NCBI RefSeq assembly: GCF_001645125.1
Contig: NZ_LXKA01000276.1
Coordinates: 1-64,000, forward strand
Direction: 5' to 3'
Source of the DNA: Paraburkholderia ginsengiterrae
GTDB lineage: Bacteria; Pseudomonadota; Gammaproteobacteria; Burkholderiales; Burkholderiaceae
Length of the DNA: 64,000 nucleotides
The position numbers and the translations under genes were made by a program. Under the pieces are notes generated by a model that saw nothing but the letters and a program-made list of their open reading frames with translations, was not told the DNA's origin and made no database searches. Shown piece after piece: positions 1-15,530 of this stretch. Numbering within the stretch: position 1 is the stretch's first letter; each line of letters starts with the position of its first letter.

Positions 1-283
1 GAGACGGCACGTGCGACTGCAGTGAGGCGGAGACGTGGTGGGCTGCGTGGTGGGGAGTCGGAGCGAGGACGCGCAGCGTGCTAGGCGGAAGAAGCGGCGG
101 CGGACCGCCGACGCGGCCGAGGCGGGGGGGCATCGGGCGCGCGAGTAGGGAGCGGGGGGTGGGGACGAAGTCGCGCCGTGCGGGGATGAGGGGCGCAGCG
201 TGTGTGGGAGCGACAGTGGGGACGGGGCGCCGCGCCGTTTCGAAGGGGAACGAGGCGCGGCGGCACGTGGCGGGCGCGGCGTC
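1..283. other. purine-rich, G-rich low-complexity segment upstream of pseudouridine synthase
   Basis: The plus strand is strongly G/purine rich and its codons read mostly Arg, Gly and Ala in every plus frame. The frame of the downstream pseudouridine synthase is closed by stops at 23-25 and 146-148, while frame 1 reads Arg/Gly-rich peptide interrupted at 82-84. It may be non-coding leader, or further Arg-rich repeats of the downstream protein thrown out of frame by mutation or sequencing error. No RNA gene or promoter is recognisable. Confidence 0.4.
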
Positions 284-1357
284 GTGAAACCCGTGGAAAG
301 CACGGACGGCGACCGTTCGGACCGCCCGGCACGCGCTCCGCGCGACGAGGGCGACAGTCGTGGCGATCGTGCACCGGCCCGAGGCGAATTCGGCGACGGT
401 CCGGCACGCGGCGCTGAACGGTCCGAGCGCACCGAACGTCCTGCCCGCACCTTCGACAAGGCACTGCCGGCTGCTACACGCCGCTTCAGCGACGACCGTC
501 CCGCGCGCGCCGACAAGCCGCGCGCCGCCCCACGCGCCGAGCGCCACGCCGAACCCGATGCCGCCCCGCGCACGCCGCGCCGCGACTACGAAGACGCGCC
601 GGGCACCTTGCGTCTCTCGAAACTGATGTCCGAACTCGGCCTGTGCTCACGCCGCGAGGCCGACGAGTGGATCGAAAAAGGCTGGGTGCTGGTGGACGGC
701 GAACGCGTCGATACGCTCGGTACCAAAGTTCGCCCCGACCAGCGTATCGAAATCGACCCCGCAGCCGAAGCCGCGCAAGCGAGCCAGGTGACGGTGCTGA
801 TCCACAAGACCGTGGGCTTTGTCTCGGGTCAGGCGGAGGACGGCTATCAGCCGGCCATCACGCTGGTCACGCCGGAGAATCGCTGGGAAGGCGACCGTTC
901 GGACATCCGCTTCTCCGTCGCGCATTTACGGCAGCTCGCGCCGGCCGGCCGGCTGGATATCGATTCGACGGGGCTGCTGGTGCTGACTCAGGACGGCCGC
1001 ATCGCGAAACAGCTGATTGGCGGTCATTCGGAGATCGACAAGGAGTATCTGGTGCGCGTGTCGTTCGGCGAGCACACCACCGACGTCGAAGGCCATTTCC
1101 CGCCGGAAAGCCTCGCGTTGTTGCGCCACGGCCTGTCGCTCGACGACTTGCCTCTGAAACCGGCGCAGGTCAGCTGGCAGAACGGCGAGCAATTGCGTTT
1201 CGTCCTGCGCGAGGGGAAGAAGCGCCAGATCCGCCGCATGTGCGAACTGGTCGGCCTCGAAGTGATCGGCCTGAAGCGCGTCAGAGTGGGCCGCGTGATG
1301 CTGGGCGCGCTGCCGCCGGGGCAGTGGCGCTATCTGTCACCGGACGAGTCGTTCTGA
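200..1357 (+). CDS. RsuA/RluB/RluF-family 23S rRNA pseudouridine synthase, RluF-like
   Basis: Predicted to isomerise a uridine of rRNA to pseudouridine. Counting from the GTG at 200, residues 1-135 are disordered and Arg/Pro/Asp rich with loosely repeated DRPAR-like units. An S4 RNA-binding domain follows (about 138-185, with [13 protein letters not shown]), then the catalytic domain with [17 protein letters not shown]; Asp253 is the presumed catalytic aspartate. The C-terminal motif [14 protein letters not shown] and the EKEYLV-like segment resemble E. coli RluF more than RluB or RluE. The start is uncertain: GTG at 200 is the longest, GTG at 284 is an alternative, and the real N-terminus could lie further upstream if the frame is broken. 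A strong terminator follows. Confidence 0.85.
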   Translation: MCGSDSGDGAPRRFEGERGAAARGGRGVVKPVESTDGDRSDRPARAPRDEGDSRGDRAPARGEFGDGPARGAERSERTERPARTFDKALPAATRRFSDDRPARADKPRAAPRAERHAEPDAAPRTPRRDYEDAPGTLRLSKLMSELGLCSRREADEWIEKGWVLVDGERVDTLGTKVRPDQRIEIDPAAEAAQASQVTVLIHKTVGFVSGQAEDGYQPAITLVTPENRWEGDRSDIRFSVAHLRQLAPAGRLDIDSTGLLVLTQDGRIAKQLIGGHSEIDKEYLVRVSFGEHTTDVEGHFPPESLALLRHGLSLDDLPLKPAQVSWQNGEQLRFVLREGKKRQIRRMCELVGLEVIGLKRVRVGRVMLGALPPGQWRYLSPDESF

Positions 1358-1383
1358 CGCCGCGCGTCTGACGCTCACTCAAT

Positions 1384-1414
1384 AAAAAAACCCACGCCTC
1401 GGCGTGGGTTTTTT
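1384..1414. terminator. bidirectional rho-independent terminator
   Basis: Stem CCCACGC / GCGTGGG (1391-1397 and 1402-1408, loop CTCG) is flanked by an A-tract (1384-1390) and a T-tract (1409-1414). It sits between the convergent pseudouridine synthase and def genes and can serve both strands. Confidence 0.9.
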
Positions 1415-1452
1415 GTTGCCGCATATATTGCGACAGACGGCAGACAGCGACC

Positions 1453-5526
<4,074 letters not shown>

Positions 5527-5631
5527 GCATGCTCCATCAGCAATTCTTCTATCTGCACGCCAAGGCGTTCACCCCATGTGTCGCGCGGCCAATGGCCGCT
5601 GCGCTGCACACGGGCGCCCGCGCAGCTTAAC

Positions 5632-8600
5632 TTAAACGATATTCTGGGCGAAACCTGCAGCCGTTTCCATGTCGACCGCAACGATCCGCGACACGCCCTG
5701 CTCCTGCATGGTCACGCCGATCAACTGCTGCGCCATTTCCATCGCGATCTTGTTGTGCGAAATGAACAGGAACTGGGTCTTGTCCGACATCGCACGCACG
5801 AGGTTCGCGAAACGTTCGGTGTTGGCGTCGTCGAGCGGCGCGTCCACTTCGTCGAGCAGACAGAACGGCGCCGGATTCAGCTGGAACATCGCGAACACGA
5901 GAGCGGTTGCGGTCAGCGCCTTTTCGCCGCCCGACAGCAGGTGGATCGTCGAATTCTTCTTGCCCGGAGGCTGCGCCATGACCTGCACGCCGGCATCGAG
6001 AATTTCGTCGCCGGTCATGATCAGCCTCGCCTGCCCGCCGCCGAACAGGCGTGGGAACAGTTCGCCGAAATGACGGTTCACTTCGTCGAAGGTGCCTTGC
6101 AGCAGCGTGCGCGTTTCCGCGTCGATCTTGCGGATCGCGTCTTCGAGCGTTTCGATCGCGCTCGTCAGGTCGGCCGACTGCGAGTCGAGGAAGGTCTTGC
6201 GCTCGCTTGCCGCCTTCAGTTCGTCGAGCGCGGCCATGTTGACCGGACCAAGCGCGGTAATCGCGTTGTTGATGCGCGTGACTTCGCCTTGCAGATACGA
6301 CGGCTTCATGTCCGGCGTGAGCTTGGCCTGCAATTCGGCCTCGTCCACCCCAGCCGCGGCCAGCTGCTCGATGAACTGTTCGCCGTTCAGGCGCGCCGCC
6401 TGCTCCTTCAGCTGCAGTTCGTTGATGCGGTCGCGCAGCGGCTGCAGCGCACGCTCGGCGGTGAGACGGGATTCGTCGGCGGCGCGCAGCTTGGCGGTCA
6501 GGTCGTCCAGTTCGAGACGCGCGGCATGCAGCGCCTCTTCCTTGACCGCGCGGATGTCGAGCGCGTCCTGCAAGCCCGTATGCGCGGTCTGCTCGTTGAT
6601 CGTTTCCAGTTCGGCGCGCGCATCTTCCAGCGACGCCGCGACGCGCTCGCTCTGCTCGTGCGCGACCTGGATGCTGCGCTTCAATTCGTCGATACGGTTC
6701 GCCATGTTGCGCGCGGCGAAGCGCGCGTCGGTGGCGGCACGGTCGAGATCGCGCGCCTGGCCGCGCGCGGCGGTCACTTCTTCGTCGAGCGCCTCGAAGG
6801 CCAGTTGATGGTCTTCGAAACGCGCCTGCAATTCGGCGAGCTCGCCATCGTGGCGCTCGAAATTCGCTTCCGACTCCGCGCGCATCGCGCGCTGCTCGTC
6901 GATCTGCGCGGTGATCTCTTCGAGTTCCTCGCGAATCTGCGTGCTGCGCTGCGTGTAACGCTCGTGGGCCTGCGTGAGCTTGAGCACATCCATTTGCAAG
7001 GCGTGCACGCGCTGGGTAGCGCGCTCCGCCTGCTGGCGCAACTCGGTCAACGCCTGCGCCGCTTGCGTGTGGGCGGCCTCGGCGCGAATCGCGACAGCCT
7101 TCGCCTCGTCGGCGAGCAGGGCTTGCGCGCGCACCTGGCGCGCCAGATTCTCGATCTCCTGCTGACGGGCCAGCATGCCGGCCTGTTCGGAGTCGGCGGC
7201 ATACAGTTGCACGCCGACCCGCGTCACCACGTGACCCGCCTTCACGACGAACGAGCCGCCTTCCGGCAATTGCGAGCGCATGCTGAGCGCCTGCTGCAGA
7301 TCGTCGGCGACGAACGCGAGGCCGAGCCAGTCGTTCAGGACCGCGCGGATGCCCGCGTCGTCTATGCGCACAAGCGACAGCAGCGGCCGCAGCGCGGGCA
7401 GCGTGGCGGCCGGCTGACCGGCCACGGGCGGTGCATGGAAAGCGAGCTTGGCGGGTGGCGCGTCGGTGGCGAACGCCTTGACCCAGTCGAGGTTCGACAC
7501 CTCGAGCGCCGCGAGCCGCTCGCGCAGCACGGCTTCGAGCGCGTTTTCCCAACCGGCTTCGACATGCAGCTTCTTCCACAGACGCGGCAGGCTGCCCAGC
7601 TCGTGCTTGTCGAGCCACGGCTGGATCTTGCCTTCGGTCTGGACGTTTTCCTGCAACTGCTTGAGCGCGGCAAGGCGCGCGTCGAGCTGATGAATCTGTG
7701 CGCTTTCCGACTGCACGCGCTCCTGCGCGGCGCGGCGCTCGCCGTCGAGACGCGGCAGCGTTTCCTGTGCGTCGGCTAGACGGGCCTGCGCGTCGTGCAG
7801 GATTTCCTCGTGCTCGGCAAGCTGCATGCGCAGGTCTTCGAGCTGCGCTTCGTCCGGCGCGTCGAGACCGCCCGCTTCCGACTTCAACCGCTCGTGACGC
7901 TGCTGCAGCTGCTGCAATTGCTGATCGGCATTGCGCTGATGCGCGGCTTCGAGCTTGAGCGCCTGTTCGGTCTGCGCGATGCCGCCGCGCTCGGCGTTCA
8001 GCTCGGCTTGCGCGTCGCGCCAGCGTGCTTCGAGCGCGGGCATTGCGTCGTGCTTCGCGGCCGCTTCTTCTTCGGCCAGCGCGGCCTTTTCTTCGGCGAC
8101 GGCGAGTTGTTCCTCAGCGTCTTCGATATCGCCTTGCGCCTTTTCGGCTTGCGACTGCCACTGCTCGCGCTGCGCGTTCAGCGCGGCGATCTGCGCCTGC
8201 ACGCGGTTGCGCGATTCGACGATGAACTTGATCTCGGCTTCGAGCCGGCTGACTTCCGCGTTCGCCTCATACAGCGCACCTTGCGCGCCCTGCATCGCGT
8301 CGCTGGCGGAGTAATGCGCGACCCGCAGCGTTTCGAGCTGCGCCTCGACTTCGCGCAGTTTGGCGGTTTGCGCCTCCAGGTCGATCTGAGCCTGTTCGAT
8401 CGCGCGCTGCTGACGTTCCTGCTCGCCGCCGGCCTCGTTCTTGCGCAACAGCCACAGCAGCCGCTGCTTCTCTTCGCCGTCGGTCTGCAGTTCCTTGTAG
8501 CGCGTGGCGACGATGGCCTGCGCTTCCAGCTTCTCGAGGTTCGCCCCCAGTTCGCGGACGATGTCCTCGACCCGCGTCAGATTCTCGCGCGTGTCGTGCA

Positions 8601-9150
8601 GACGGTTCTCGGTTTCGCGGCGGCGTTCCTTGTACTTCGAGACGCCCGCGGCTTCTTCCAGGAACACGCGCAGTTCTTCCGGCTTCGCCTCGATCAGGCG
8701 CGCGATCATGCCCTGCCCGATGATCGCGTAAGCGCGCGGCCCGAGACCCGTGCCGAGGAAGATGTCCTGAATGTCGCGGCGGCGCGCCGGCAGATTGTTG
8801 ATGTAGTAGCTCGACGTGCCATCGCGCGTGAGCACGCGCTTGACGGCGATTTCGGCATACTGGCCCCACTGCCCGGCGGCACGGCCGTCGGCGTTGTCGA
8901 ACACGAGTTCGACGCTGGCGCGGCTACCCGGCTTGCGCGCGGTCGAGCCGTTGAAAATCACGTCCTGCATCGATTCGCCGCGCAGCTCGGAGGCGCGCGA
9001 TTCACCGAGCACCCAGCGCACCGCGTCGATGATGTTGGACTTGCCGCACCCGTTCGGCCCCACCACGCCGACTAGCTGGCCCGGGACCTGGAAATGCGTG
9101 GGATCGACGAATGACTTGAAGCCAGCGAGTTTGATCGAGGTCAGACGCAC
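5632..9150 (-). CDS. smc: chromosome segregation ATPase SMC
   Basis: Core ATPase of the SMC-ScpAB condensin that compacts and separates chromosomes. The 1172-aa protein has Walker A GPNGCGKS (31-38), two long coiled-coil arms rich in Glu, Ala, Gln and Arg, a central hinge (about 510-660), and a C-terminal half-ATPase with signature LLSGGEKALTA and Walker B FCLLDEVDAPLDD. The start is GTG. It heads the minus-strand block followed by zipA about 105 nt later. Length and motif order are normal. Confidence 0.97.
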   Translation of the reverse strand: MRLTSIKLAGFKSFVDPTHFQVPGQLVGVVGPNGCGKSNIIDAVRWVLGESRASELRGESMQDVIFNGSTARKPGSRASVELVFDNADGRAAGQWGQYAEIAVKRVLTRDGTSSYYINNLPARRRDIQDIFLGTGLGPRAYAIIGQGMIARLIEAKPEELRVFLEEAAGVSKYKERRRETENRLHDTRENLTRVEDIVRELGANLEKLEAQAIVATRYKELQTDGEEKQRLLWLLRKNEAGGEQERQQRAIEQAQIDLEAQTAKLREVEAQLETLRVAHYSASDAMQGAQGALYEANAEVSRLEAEIKFIVESRNRVQAQIAALNAQREQWQSQAEKAQGDIEDAEEQLAVAEEKAALAEEEAAAKHDAMPALEARWRDAQAELNAERGGIAQTEQALKLEAAHQRNADQQLQQLQQRHERLKSEAGGLDAPDEAQLEDLRMQLAEHEEILHDAQARLADAQETLPRLDGERRAAQERVQSESAQIHQLDARLAALKQLQENVQTEGKIQPWLDKHELGSLPRLWKKLHVEAGWENALEAVLRERLAALEVSNLDWVKAFATDAPPAKLAFHAPPVAGQPAATLPALRPLLSLVRIDDAGIRAVLNDWLGLAFVADDLQQALSMRSQLPEGGSFVVKAGHVVTRVGVQLYAADSEQAGMLARQQEIENLARQVRAQALLADEAKAVAIRAEAAHTQAAQALTELRQQAERATQRVHALQMDVLKLTQAHERYTQRSTQIREELEEITAQIDEQRAMRAESEANFERHDGELAELQARFEDHQLAFEALDEEVTAARGQARDLDRAATDARFAARNMANRIDELKRSIQVAHEQSERVAASLEDARAELETINEQTAHTGLQDALDIRAVKEEALHAARLELDDLTAKLRAADESRLTAERALQPLRDRINELQLKEQAARLNGEQFIEQLAAAGVDEAELQAKLTPDMKPSYLQGEVTRINNAITALGPVNMAALDELKAASERKTFLDSQSADLTSAIETLEDAIRKIDAETRTLLQGTFDEVNRHFGELFPRLFGGGQARLIMTGDEILDAGVQVMAQPPGKKNSTIHLLSGGEKALTATALVFAMFQLNPAPFCLLDEVDAPLDDANTERFANLVRAMSDKTQFLFISHNKIAMEMAQQLIGVTMQEQGVSRIVAVDMETAAGFAQNIV

Positions 9151-9311
9151 GGCGATTTCGCTGTTTGAAAAAGGGAAAAAATAAAGGTGGCTCGCGATGG
9201 CCGCGCCAGCCGTTCGCCGATACAGCGCAACGGCCCGCGAAGCTTCGCAAACCCTCGAGATACGGGCGCCGACTTTACACGCTCAAGCATGCGTCAGCCA
9301 ATGAGGGGGAA

Positions 9312-10307
9312 TCATACCATCGCACGTGGGCGATTCTTACCGTCCTTACGGCCGTCGATCTCAGCGCCTGGCCCGCTGGCGAGACTTTCGTCCTGAACCT
9401 CCGGATCGGGCGGCATGGACTTGGTACGATGCACCCAACTGGACAGCGCCGAAGCCAGCACGATGCACACGCCACCCGCCCATTCGCGCGGGCCGGGCGT
9501 CTCCCGGGCGAAGAGCCATGCCGACAATGCCGTGACCACGAGCTCGAACAGCATGATGATCGACGCCCGGTTGGCCGGCACGCGCGCGAGCCCGTACTGC
9601 ACCAGCATATTGTTCGAGGCGAGCAGAAAACCGAGGCCGAGCACCAGAAGCGCAGCCGTGCCCAGATGCGCGCCGGTGGGCGGCGCGGGCATGGCCTCGA
9701 ACAGCGACGCGCACGCCCCGCAAATCGCCGCGCCGCCGAACACGGTCGCGGTGCGCATTTCCGGCTTCATATCCGGCAGGACGCGGCTCGTCTTGAGAAT
9801 CAGCACGTTGCTCATGGCAAAGCCCATGCCGCCCATCAGGCCCGCCCATTCGGCGAGATTGCCAGGCATCGGAAGGCCCAGTTGCGGCGACCACAGCATG
9901 GTCATCGCGCCGGCGAGCGACAGCGCCGCGAGACCCGCGCCGGACCAGGTCAGCCGCTCATGCAGGATGAAATGCGCGAACAGCGCGGTCCACGCCGGAG
10001 TGAGGTAGAACAGCAGCAGCACACGCATCACCTGGCCGTGGATCGAACCCCACACGAAGCCAATGTTGGTCACGCCGGCGGCGAGCGCCAGTGCCGGCAG
10101 CAACCAGTGCCAGCGCACGGTCTTGAGCGCGCGGTAGCGCACCAGCAGCACGAACAGGCATCCTGCGGCGCTCGTCAGCGCACTGGCCGCGGTGCCGGTC
10201 ACGCCGAGCGCCGCCAGCATCCGCAGCGGATACCAGATCATCCCCCACACCGAGGCGCCCAGCATGATCGCGAGCGTCGGCCAGCCATTGCGAAGCCAGT
10301 TGGTCAT
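9312..10307 (-). CDS. EamA/DMT-family transporter
   Basis: A ten-helix inner-membrane protein of the drug/metabolite transporter superfamily, with the two EamA repeats (about 10-145 and 160-295) visible as alternating hydrophobic segments. Typical features are GASVWGMIWYPLR near the N-terminus and the RVPANRASIIMLFELV helix near the end of the second repeat. The substrate cannot be inferred; relatives export amino acids or other metabolites. The last 35 or so residues are polar and probably cytoplasmic. It is transcribed away from the dapC promoter. Confidence 0.85.
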   Translation of the reverse strand: MTNWLRNGWPTLAIMLGASVWGMIWYPLRMLAALGVTGTAASALTSAAGCLFVLLVRYRALKTVRWHWLLPALALAAGVTNIGFVWGSIHGQVMRVLLLFYLTPAWTALFAHFILHERLTWSGAGLAALSLAGAMTMLWSPQLGLPMPGNLAEWAGLMGGMGFAMSNVLILKTSRVLPDMKPEMRTATVFGGAAICGACASLFEAMPAPPTGAHLGTAALLVLGLGFLLASNNMLVQYGLARVPANRASIIMLFELVVTALSAWLFARETPGPREWAGGVCIVLASALSSWVHRTKSMPPDPEVQDESLASGPGAEIDGRKDGKNRPRAMV

Positions 10308-10667
10308 GGTGCCGGGCTCCTGCCGAAGCCGCGGATGGTGCTGTTACGGTCAAGGACCGCGGCGCGCGCGCGCCTGGCGGGTCCGGGTGTCTGCGGTACT
10401 GCTGCGTACATTGCTGCTCCTGCTTCCTTTCTGCGCGAACCGTCCGCGGTTCGCGCCGTTCCCGCTGCCGCGCATTGGCTGCGCCGCCTGGCGGGTTGCG
10501 CGGCTCGCACCATTGTGTGCCGGCGCGCCACGCTATAATCATCTGCTTGCTACTACCGTCCACTGCCGTCCGTTTGGCGCGTTTTCCCGCGCTTTGCCTT
10601 CGGCGCGCATGCCCGGCTTCTTCCTGCATCCGTCTGCGCCCACCCTCGATCAGGCTCGATCCGCCCA
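10308..10667. other. intergenic region with divergent promoters (EamA / dapC)
   Basis: No convincing gene. The only clear signal is a perfect -10 box near 10534 facing dapC. The rest is ordinary high-GC sequence. Confidence 0.6.
10513..10539 (+). promoter_or_regulatory. probable sigma-70 promoter for dapC
   Basis: A consensus TATAAT lies at 10534-10539. Upstream, TTGTGT at 10513-10518 is a partial -35 with short (15-nt) spacing. The leader to the dapC start would be about 120 nt. Confidence 0.5.
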
Positions 10668-11885
10668 GTGAACCCGCTACTCGACTCCCTTCAGCCCTAC
10701 CCGTTCGAAAAGCTGCGCGCGCTTTTCAAGGACGTCACGCCGCGTGCCGGCCTCGCGCATATCAGCTTCGGCATCGGCGAGCCGAAACATCCCACGCCCG
10801 CGCTGATCCGCGACGCGGTGGTGGCCTCGCTCGGCGGTTTGTCCGCCTATCCGGCCACGATCGGCACGCCCGCCCTGCGCGAGTCGATCGCGAAGTGGGT
10901 CACGCAGCGCTACAGCCTGCCGCCGCTCGATCCGGCAACCCAGGTGCTGCCCGTGTCGGGTTCGCGCGAAGCGCTGTTCGCGCTCGCCCAAACCGTGCTC
11001 GACCCGAACAGGAATGCTGACGGCGAGCCTGCGATCGTACTCTGTCCGAACCCGTTCTACCAAATCTACGAAGGCGCGGCGCTCCTCGGCGGCGCGCAGC
11101 CGTACTTCGTGAACAGCGACCCTGCACGCAACTTTGCCTGCGACTACTCGGCCGTGCCCGCCGACATCTGGGCGCGCACGCAACTGCTGTACGTCTGCTC
11201 GCCGGGCAACCCGACCGGCGCGGTGCTCACGCTCGACGACTGGCGCCAGCTGTTCGCGCTGTCGGACCGCCACGGCTTCGTGATCGCCTCGGACGAGTGC
11301 TACTCCGAAATCTATTTCGACGAAGCCAACCCGCCGCTCGGCGGCCTGGAAGCCGCGCACCGGCTCGGCCGCGGCTACGAGCGGCTCGTCATGCTGTCGA
11401 GCCTGTCCAAGCGCTCGAACGTGCCGGGCATGCGCTCGGGCTTCGTGGCGGGCGACGCGGCCATCCTCAAGGACTTCCTGCTATACCGGACATACCACGG
11501 CGCGGCCTTGTCGACGGTGTTCCAGAATGCCAGCATCGCGGCCTGGGATGACGAAACCCACGTGCGCGAGAACCGGGCGAAATACGTGCAGAAGTTTTCC
11601 ACCGTCACGCCGATGCTCGCCGAGGTGCTCGACGGCCGCCTGCCGGACGCCGCGTTCTACCTGTGGGCGGACGTCTCGCGCACGGGCCTGTCGGACACCG
11701 AGTTCGCCCAGCGCCTCTACGCCGACTATAATGTGACGGTTCTGCCGGGTTCGTTCCTCGCGCGCACCGCGCACGGCGTGAACCCTGGCCGCAATTTCGT
11801 GCGCATGGCGCTCGTCGCCGATGTCGACGAATGCACGCAAGGCGCACAGCGAATCGTCGATTTTTGCCGCGCGCTCGCGGGTTGA
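10668..11885 (+). CDS. dapC: succinyldiaminopimelate transaminase
   Basis: PLP-dependent class I/II aminotransferase converting N-succinyl-2-amino-6-ketopimelate to N-succinyl-LL-diaminopimelate with glutamate as donor, in the lysine and peptidoglycan precursor pathway. The fold-type I signature SLSKRSNVPGMRSGF places the Schiff-base lysine at Lys248; CSPGNPTG (about 177-184) and the SDE-CYSE segment (about 208-214) are also typical. The start is GTG at 10668 and gives the expected N-terminus. It lies directly upstream of dapD and dapE, which fixes the substrate among related aminotransferases. Confidence 0.93.
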   Translation: MNPLLDSLQPYPFEKLRALFKDVTPRAGLAHISFGIGEPKHPTPALIRDAVVASLGGLSAYPATIGTPALRESIAKWVTQRYSLPPLDPATQVLPVSGSREALFALAQTVLDPNRNADGEPAIVLCPNPFYQIYEGAALLGGAQPYFVNSDPARNFACDYSAVPADIWARTQLLYVCSPGNPTGAVLTLDDWRQLFALSDRHGFVIASDECYSEIYFDEANPPLGGLEAAHRLGRGYERLVMLSSLSKRSNVPGMRSGFVAGDAAILKDFLLYRTYHGAALSTVFQNASIAAWDDETHVRENRAKYVQKFSTVTPMLAEVLDGRLPDAAFYLWADVSRTGLSDTEFAQRLYADYNVTVLPGSFLARTAHGVNPGRNFVRMALVADVDECTQGAQRIVDFCRALAG

Positions 11886-11965
11886 GTTTTTTGCCGGCTT
11901 GCCGGCGAACGCCCCGGGCACCGCATCCCCTTCTTCAGACTTCAACTCTTCGATAAAGCACGCAT

Positions 11966-12792
11966 ATGTCGCAACAACTTCAGCAGATCATTGATACCGC
12001 CTGGGAAAACCGCGCCGAACTGTCGCCGAAGGCCGCTCCGGCCGACGTGCGCGAAGCCGTCGCCCACGCCATCGAACAACTGGACAAGGGCGCGCTGCGC
12101 GTCGCCGAAAAGAAGGACGGCGACTGGGTCGTCAATCAATGGCTGAAGAAAGCCGTGCTGCTGTCGTTCCGCCTGGAAGACAACGCCCCGATGGCCGCCG
12201 GCGGCTACAGCCAGTTCTACGACAAAGTGCCGTCGAAGTTCGCCAACTACACCGCTGAAGACTTCGCCGCCGGCGGCTTCCGCGTGGTGCCGCCCGCCAT
12301 CGCGCGCCGCGGCTCGTTCATCGCGAAGAACGTCGTGCTGATGCCGTCGTACACCAACATCGGTGCGTACGTGGACGAAGGCACCATGGTCGACACGTGG
12401 GCCACCGTCGGTTCGTGCGCGCAGATCGGCAAGAACGTGCACCTGTCGGGCGGCGTGGGCATCGGCGGCGTGCTGGAGCCGCTGCAGGCCAACCCCGTCA
12501 TCATCGAAGACAACTGCTTCATCGGCGCGCGCTCGGAAGTGGTGGAAGGCGTGATCGTCGAAGAAAACTCGGTGATCTCGATGGGCGTGTACCTCGGCCA
12601 GAGCACCAAGATTTACGACCGCGAAACCGGCGAAGTCACGTACGGCCGCATTCCGGCGGGTTCGGTGGTGGTGGCGGGCAACCTGCCGTCGAAGGACGGC
12701 TCGCACAGCCTCTACTGCGCCGTGATCGTCAAGAAGGTGGACGCCAAGACGCGCGCGAAGGTCGGCCTGAACGAGCTGCTGCGAGGCGACTG

Positions 12793-12793
<1 letters not shown>
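11966..12793 (+). CDS. dapD: 2,3,4,5-tetrahydropyridine-2,6-dicarboxylate N-succinyltransferase
   Basis: Transfers succinyl from succinyl-CoA to tetrahydrodipicolinate, the first committed step of the succinylase branch. The 275-aa protein has the helical N-terminal domain and a left-handed beta-helix of hexapeptide repeats (about 110-245), as seen in the run of I/V-G-x-x-A-x units around [17 protein letters not shown] and [12 protein letters not shown]. The length is normal. Its stop overlaps the next gene's ATG by one base, implying co-translation. Confidence 0.96.
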
Positions 12794-14452
<1,659 letters not shown>

Positions 14453-14468
14453 CCGAGGACTATTTGCG

Positions 14469-15353
14469 ATGACGCTCCCGTTTTCCACCGTCCGCGACCT
14501 GCTGCGTTTCGCGGTGTCGCGCTTCAACCAGGCCGAGCTATCGTTCGGCCACGGTTCGGCCAATGCCTACGACGAAGCCGCCTATCTGGTCCTGCATACG
14601 CTGCATCTGCCGCTCGACCTGCTGGAGCCGTTTCTCGACGCGCGCCTCTCCGCCGCCGAAATCGACGCCGTGCTGAACGTGATCGAACGCCGCGCCACCG
14701 AGCGCGTGCCGGCCGCCTACATCACGCAGGAAGCGTGGATGCACGGCTTCCGCTTTCACGTGGACGAGCGCGTGATCGTGCCGCGTTCGTTCATCGGCGA
14801 GTTGCTGCAGGACGGTTTGCAGCCCTACGTGGAAGATCCCGAGCAGGTGAGCGCGGTGCTGGAGTTGTGCACGGGTTCAGGCTGCCTCGCGATTCTCGCG
14901 GCGCATGCGTTCCCGAATGCGGACATCGACGCGGTGGATCTGTCGGCGCCTGCTCTGGAAGTCGCCACGCGCAACGTCGCGGACTACAAGCTCGACGACC
15001 GCGTCGCGCTGTTCGAAGGCGACCTGTACGCGCCGCTCGCCGAGCGCCGCTACGACGTGATCATCAGCAACCCGCCTTACGTGAACGCGGCGTCCATGAA
15101 GGAACTGCCGGCCGAATACAAGCACGAGCCGGACATGGCGCTCGCGGGTGGCGCCGACGGCATGGATATCGTGCGCCGGATCATCGCCGAAGCGCGCAAC
15201 TGGCTGACCGAGGACGGCGTGCTGGTCGTCGAGATCGGCAATGAGCGCGCGCACGTCGAGGCGGCCTTCGGCGGTCTCGACCTGGTGTGGCTGTCGACCA
15301 GTGCCGGCGACGACAACGTGTTCCTGATTCAGGCGGCCGATCTGCCGGTCTGA
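14469..15353 (+). CDS. prmB: 50S ribosomal protein uL3 N5-glutamine methyltransferase
   Basis: SAM-dependent methyltransferase that modifies a glutamine of ribosomal protein L3. Motif I is LELCTGSGCLA (about 131-141) and the catalytic NPPY is at 201-204. The N-terminal helical domain and the DEAAYL segment at 35-40 distinguish PrmB from the release-factor enzyme PrmC. The length of 294 aa is usual. A GAGGA sequence precedes the ATG. It is spaced 16 nt from dapE and probably co-transcribed. Confidence 0.9.
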   Translation: MTLPFSTVRDLLRFAVSRFNQAELSFGHGSANAYDEAAYLVLHTLHLPLDLLEPFLDARLSAAEIDAVLNVIERRATERVPAAYITQEAWMHGFRFHVDERVIVPRSFIGELLQDGLQPYVEDPEQVSAVLELCTGSGCLAILAAHAFPNADIDAVDLSAPALEVATRNVADYKLDDRVALFEGDLYAPLAERRYDVIISNPPYVNAASMKELPAEYKHEPDMALAGGADGMDIVRRIIAEARNWLTEDGVLVVEIGNERAHVEAAFGGLDLVWLSTSAGDDNVFLIQAADLPV

Positions 15354-15530
15354 AGGTTGATCGCGGTTCGATCGCATCATGAAACGATGCGCACGGCAAA
15401 GCGGCAGCCGTGCGTTCATTGTTTGATCTGACCAGGTAGGCGATACGCACGCTCGTTCGGTAAGATGGACATGGTCCCCGGCGCTCCGGGAGACCGCCCA
15501 GGCAGCGCTTCGCCAACCCTTCGCCCGCTT

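Noticed and set aside
200-1357. Assignment of the first gene as RluB
   Set aside because: The [14 protein letters not shown] and EKEYLV-type segments fit RluF better, and the symbol is left open because the family is hard to divide by eye.
5627-7618. A 663-aa Arg/Ala-rich minus frame inside smc
   Set aside because: A frame shadow of smc with composition typical of shifted high-GC codons.
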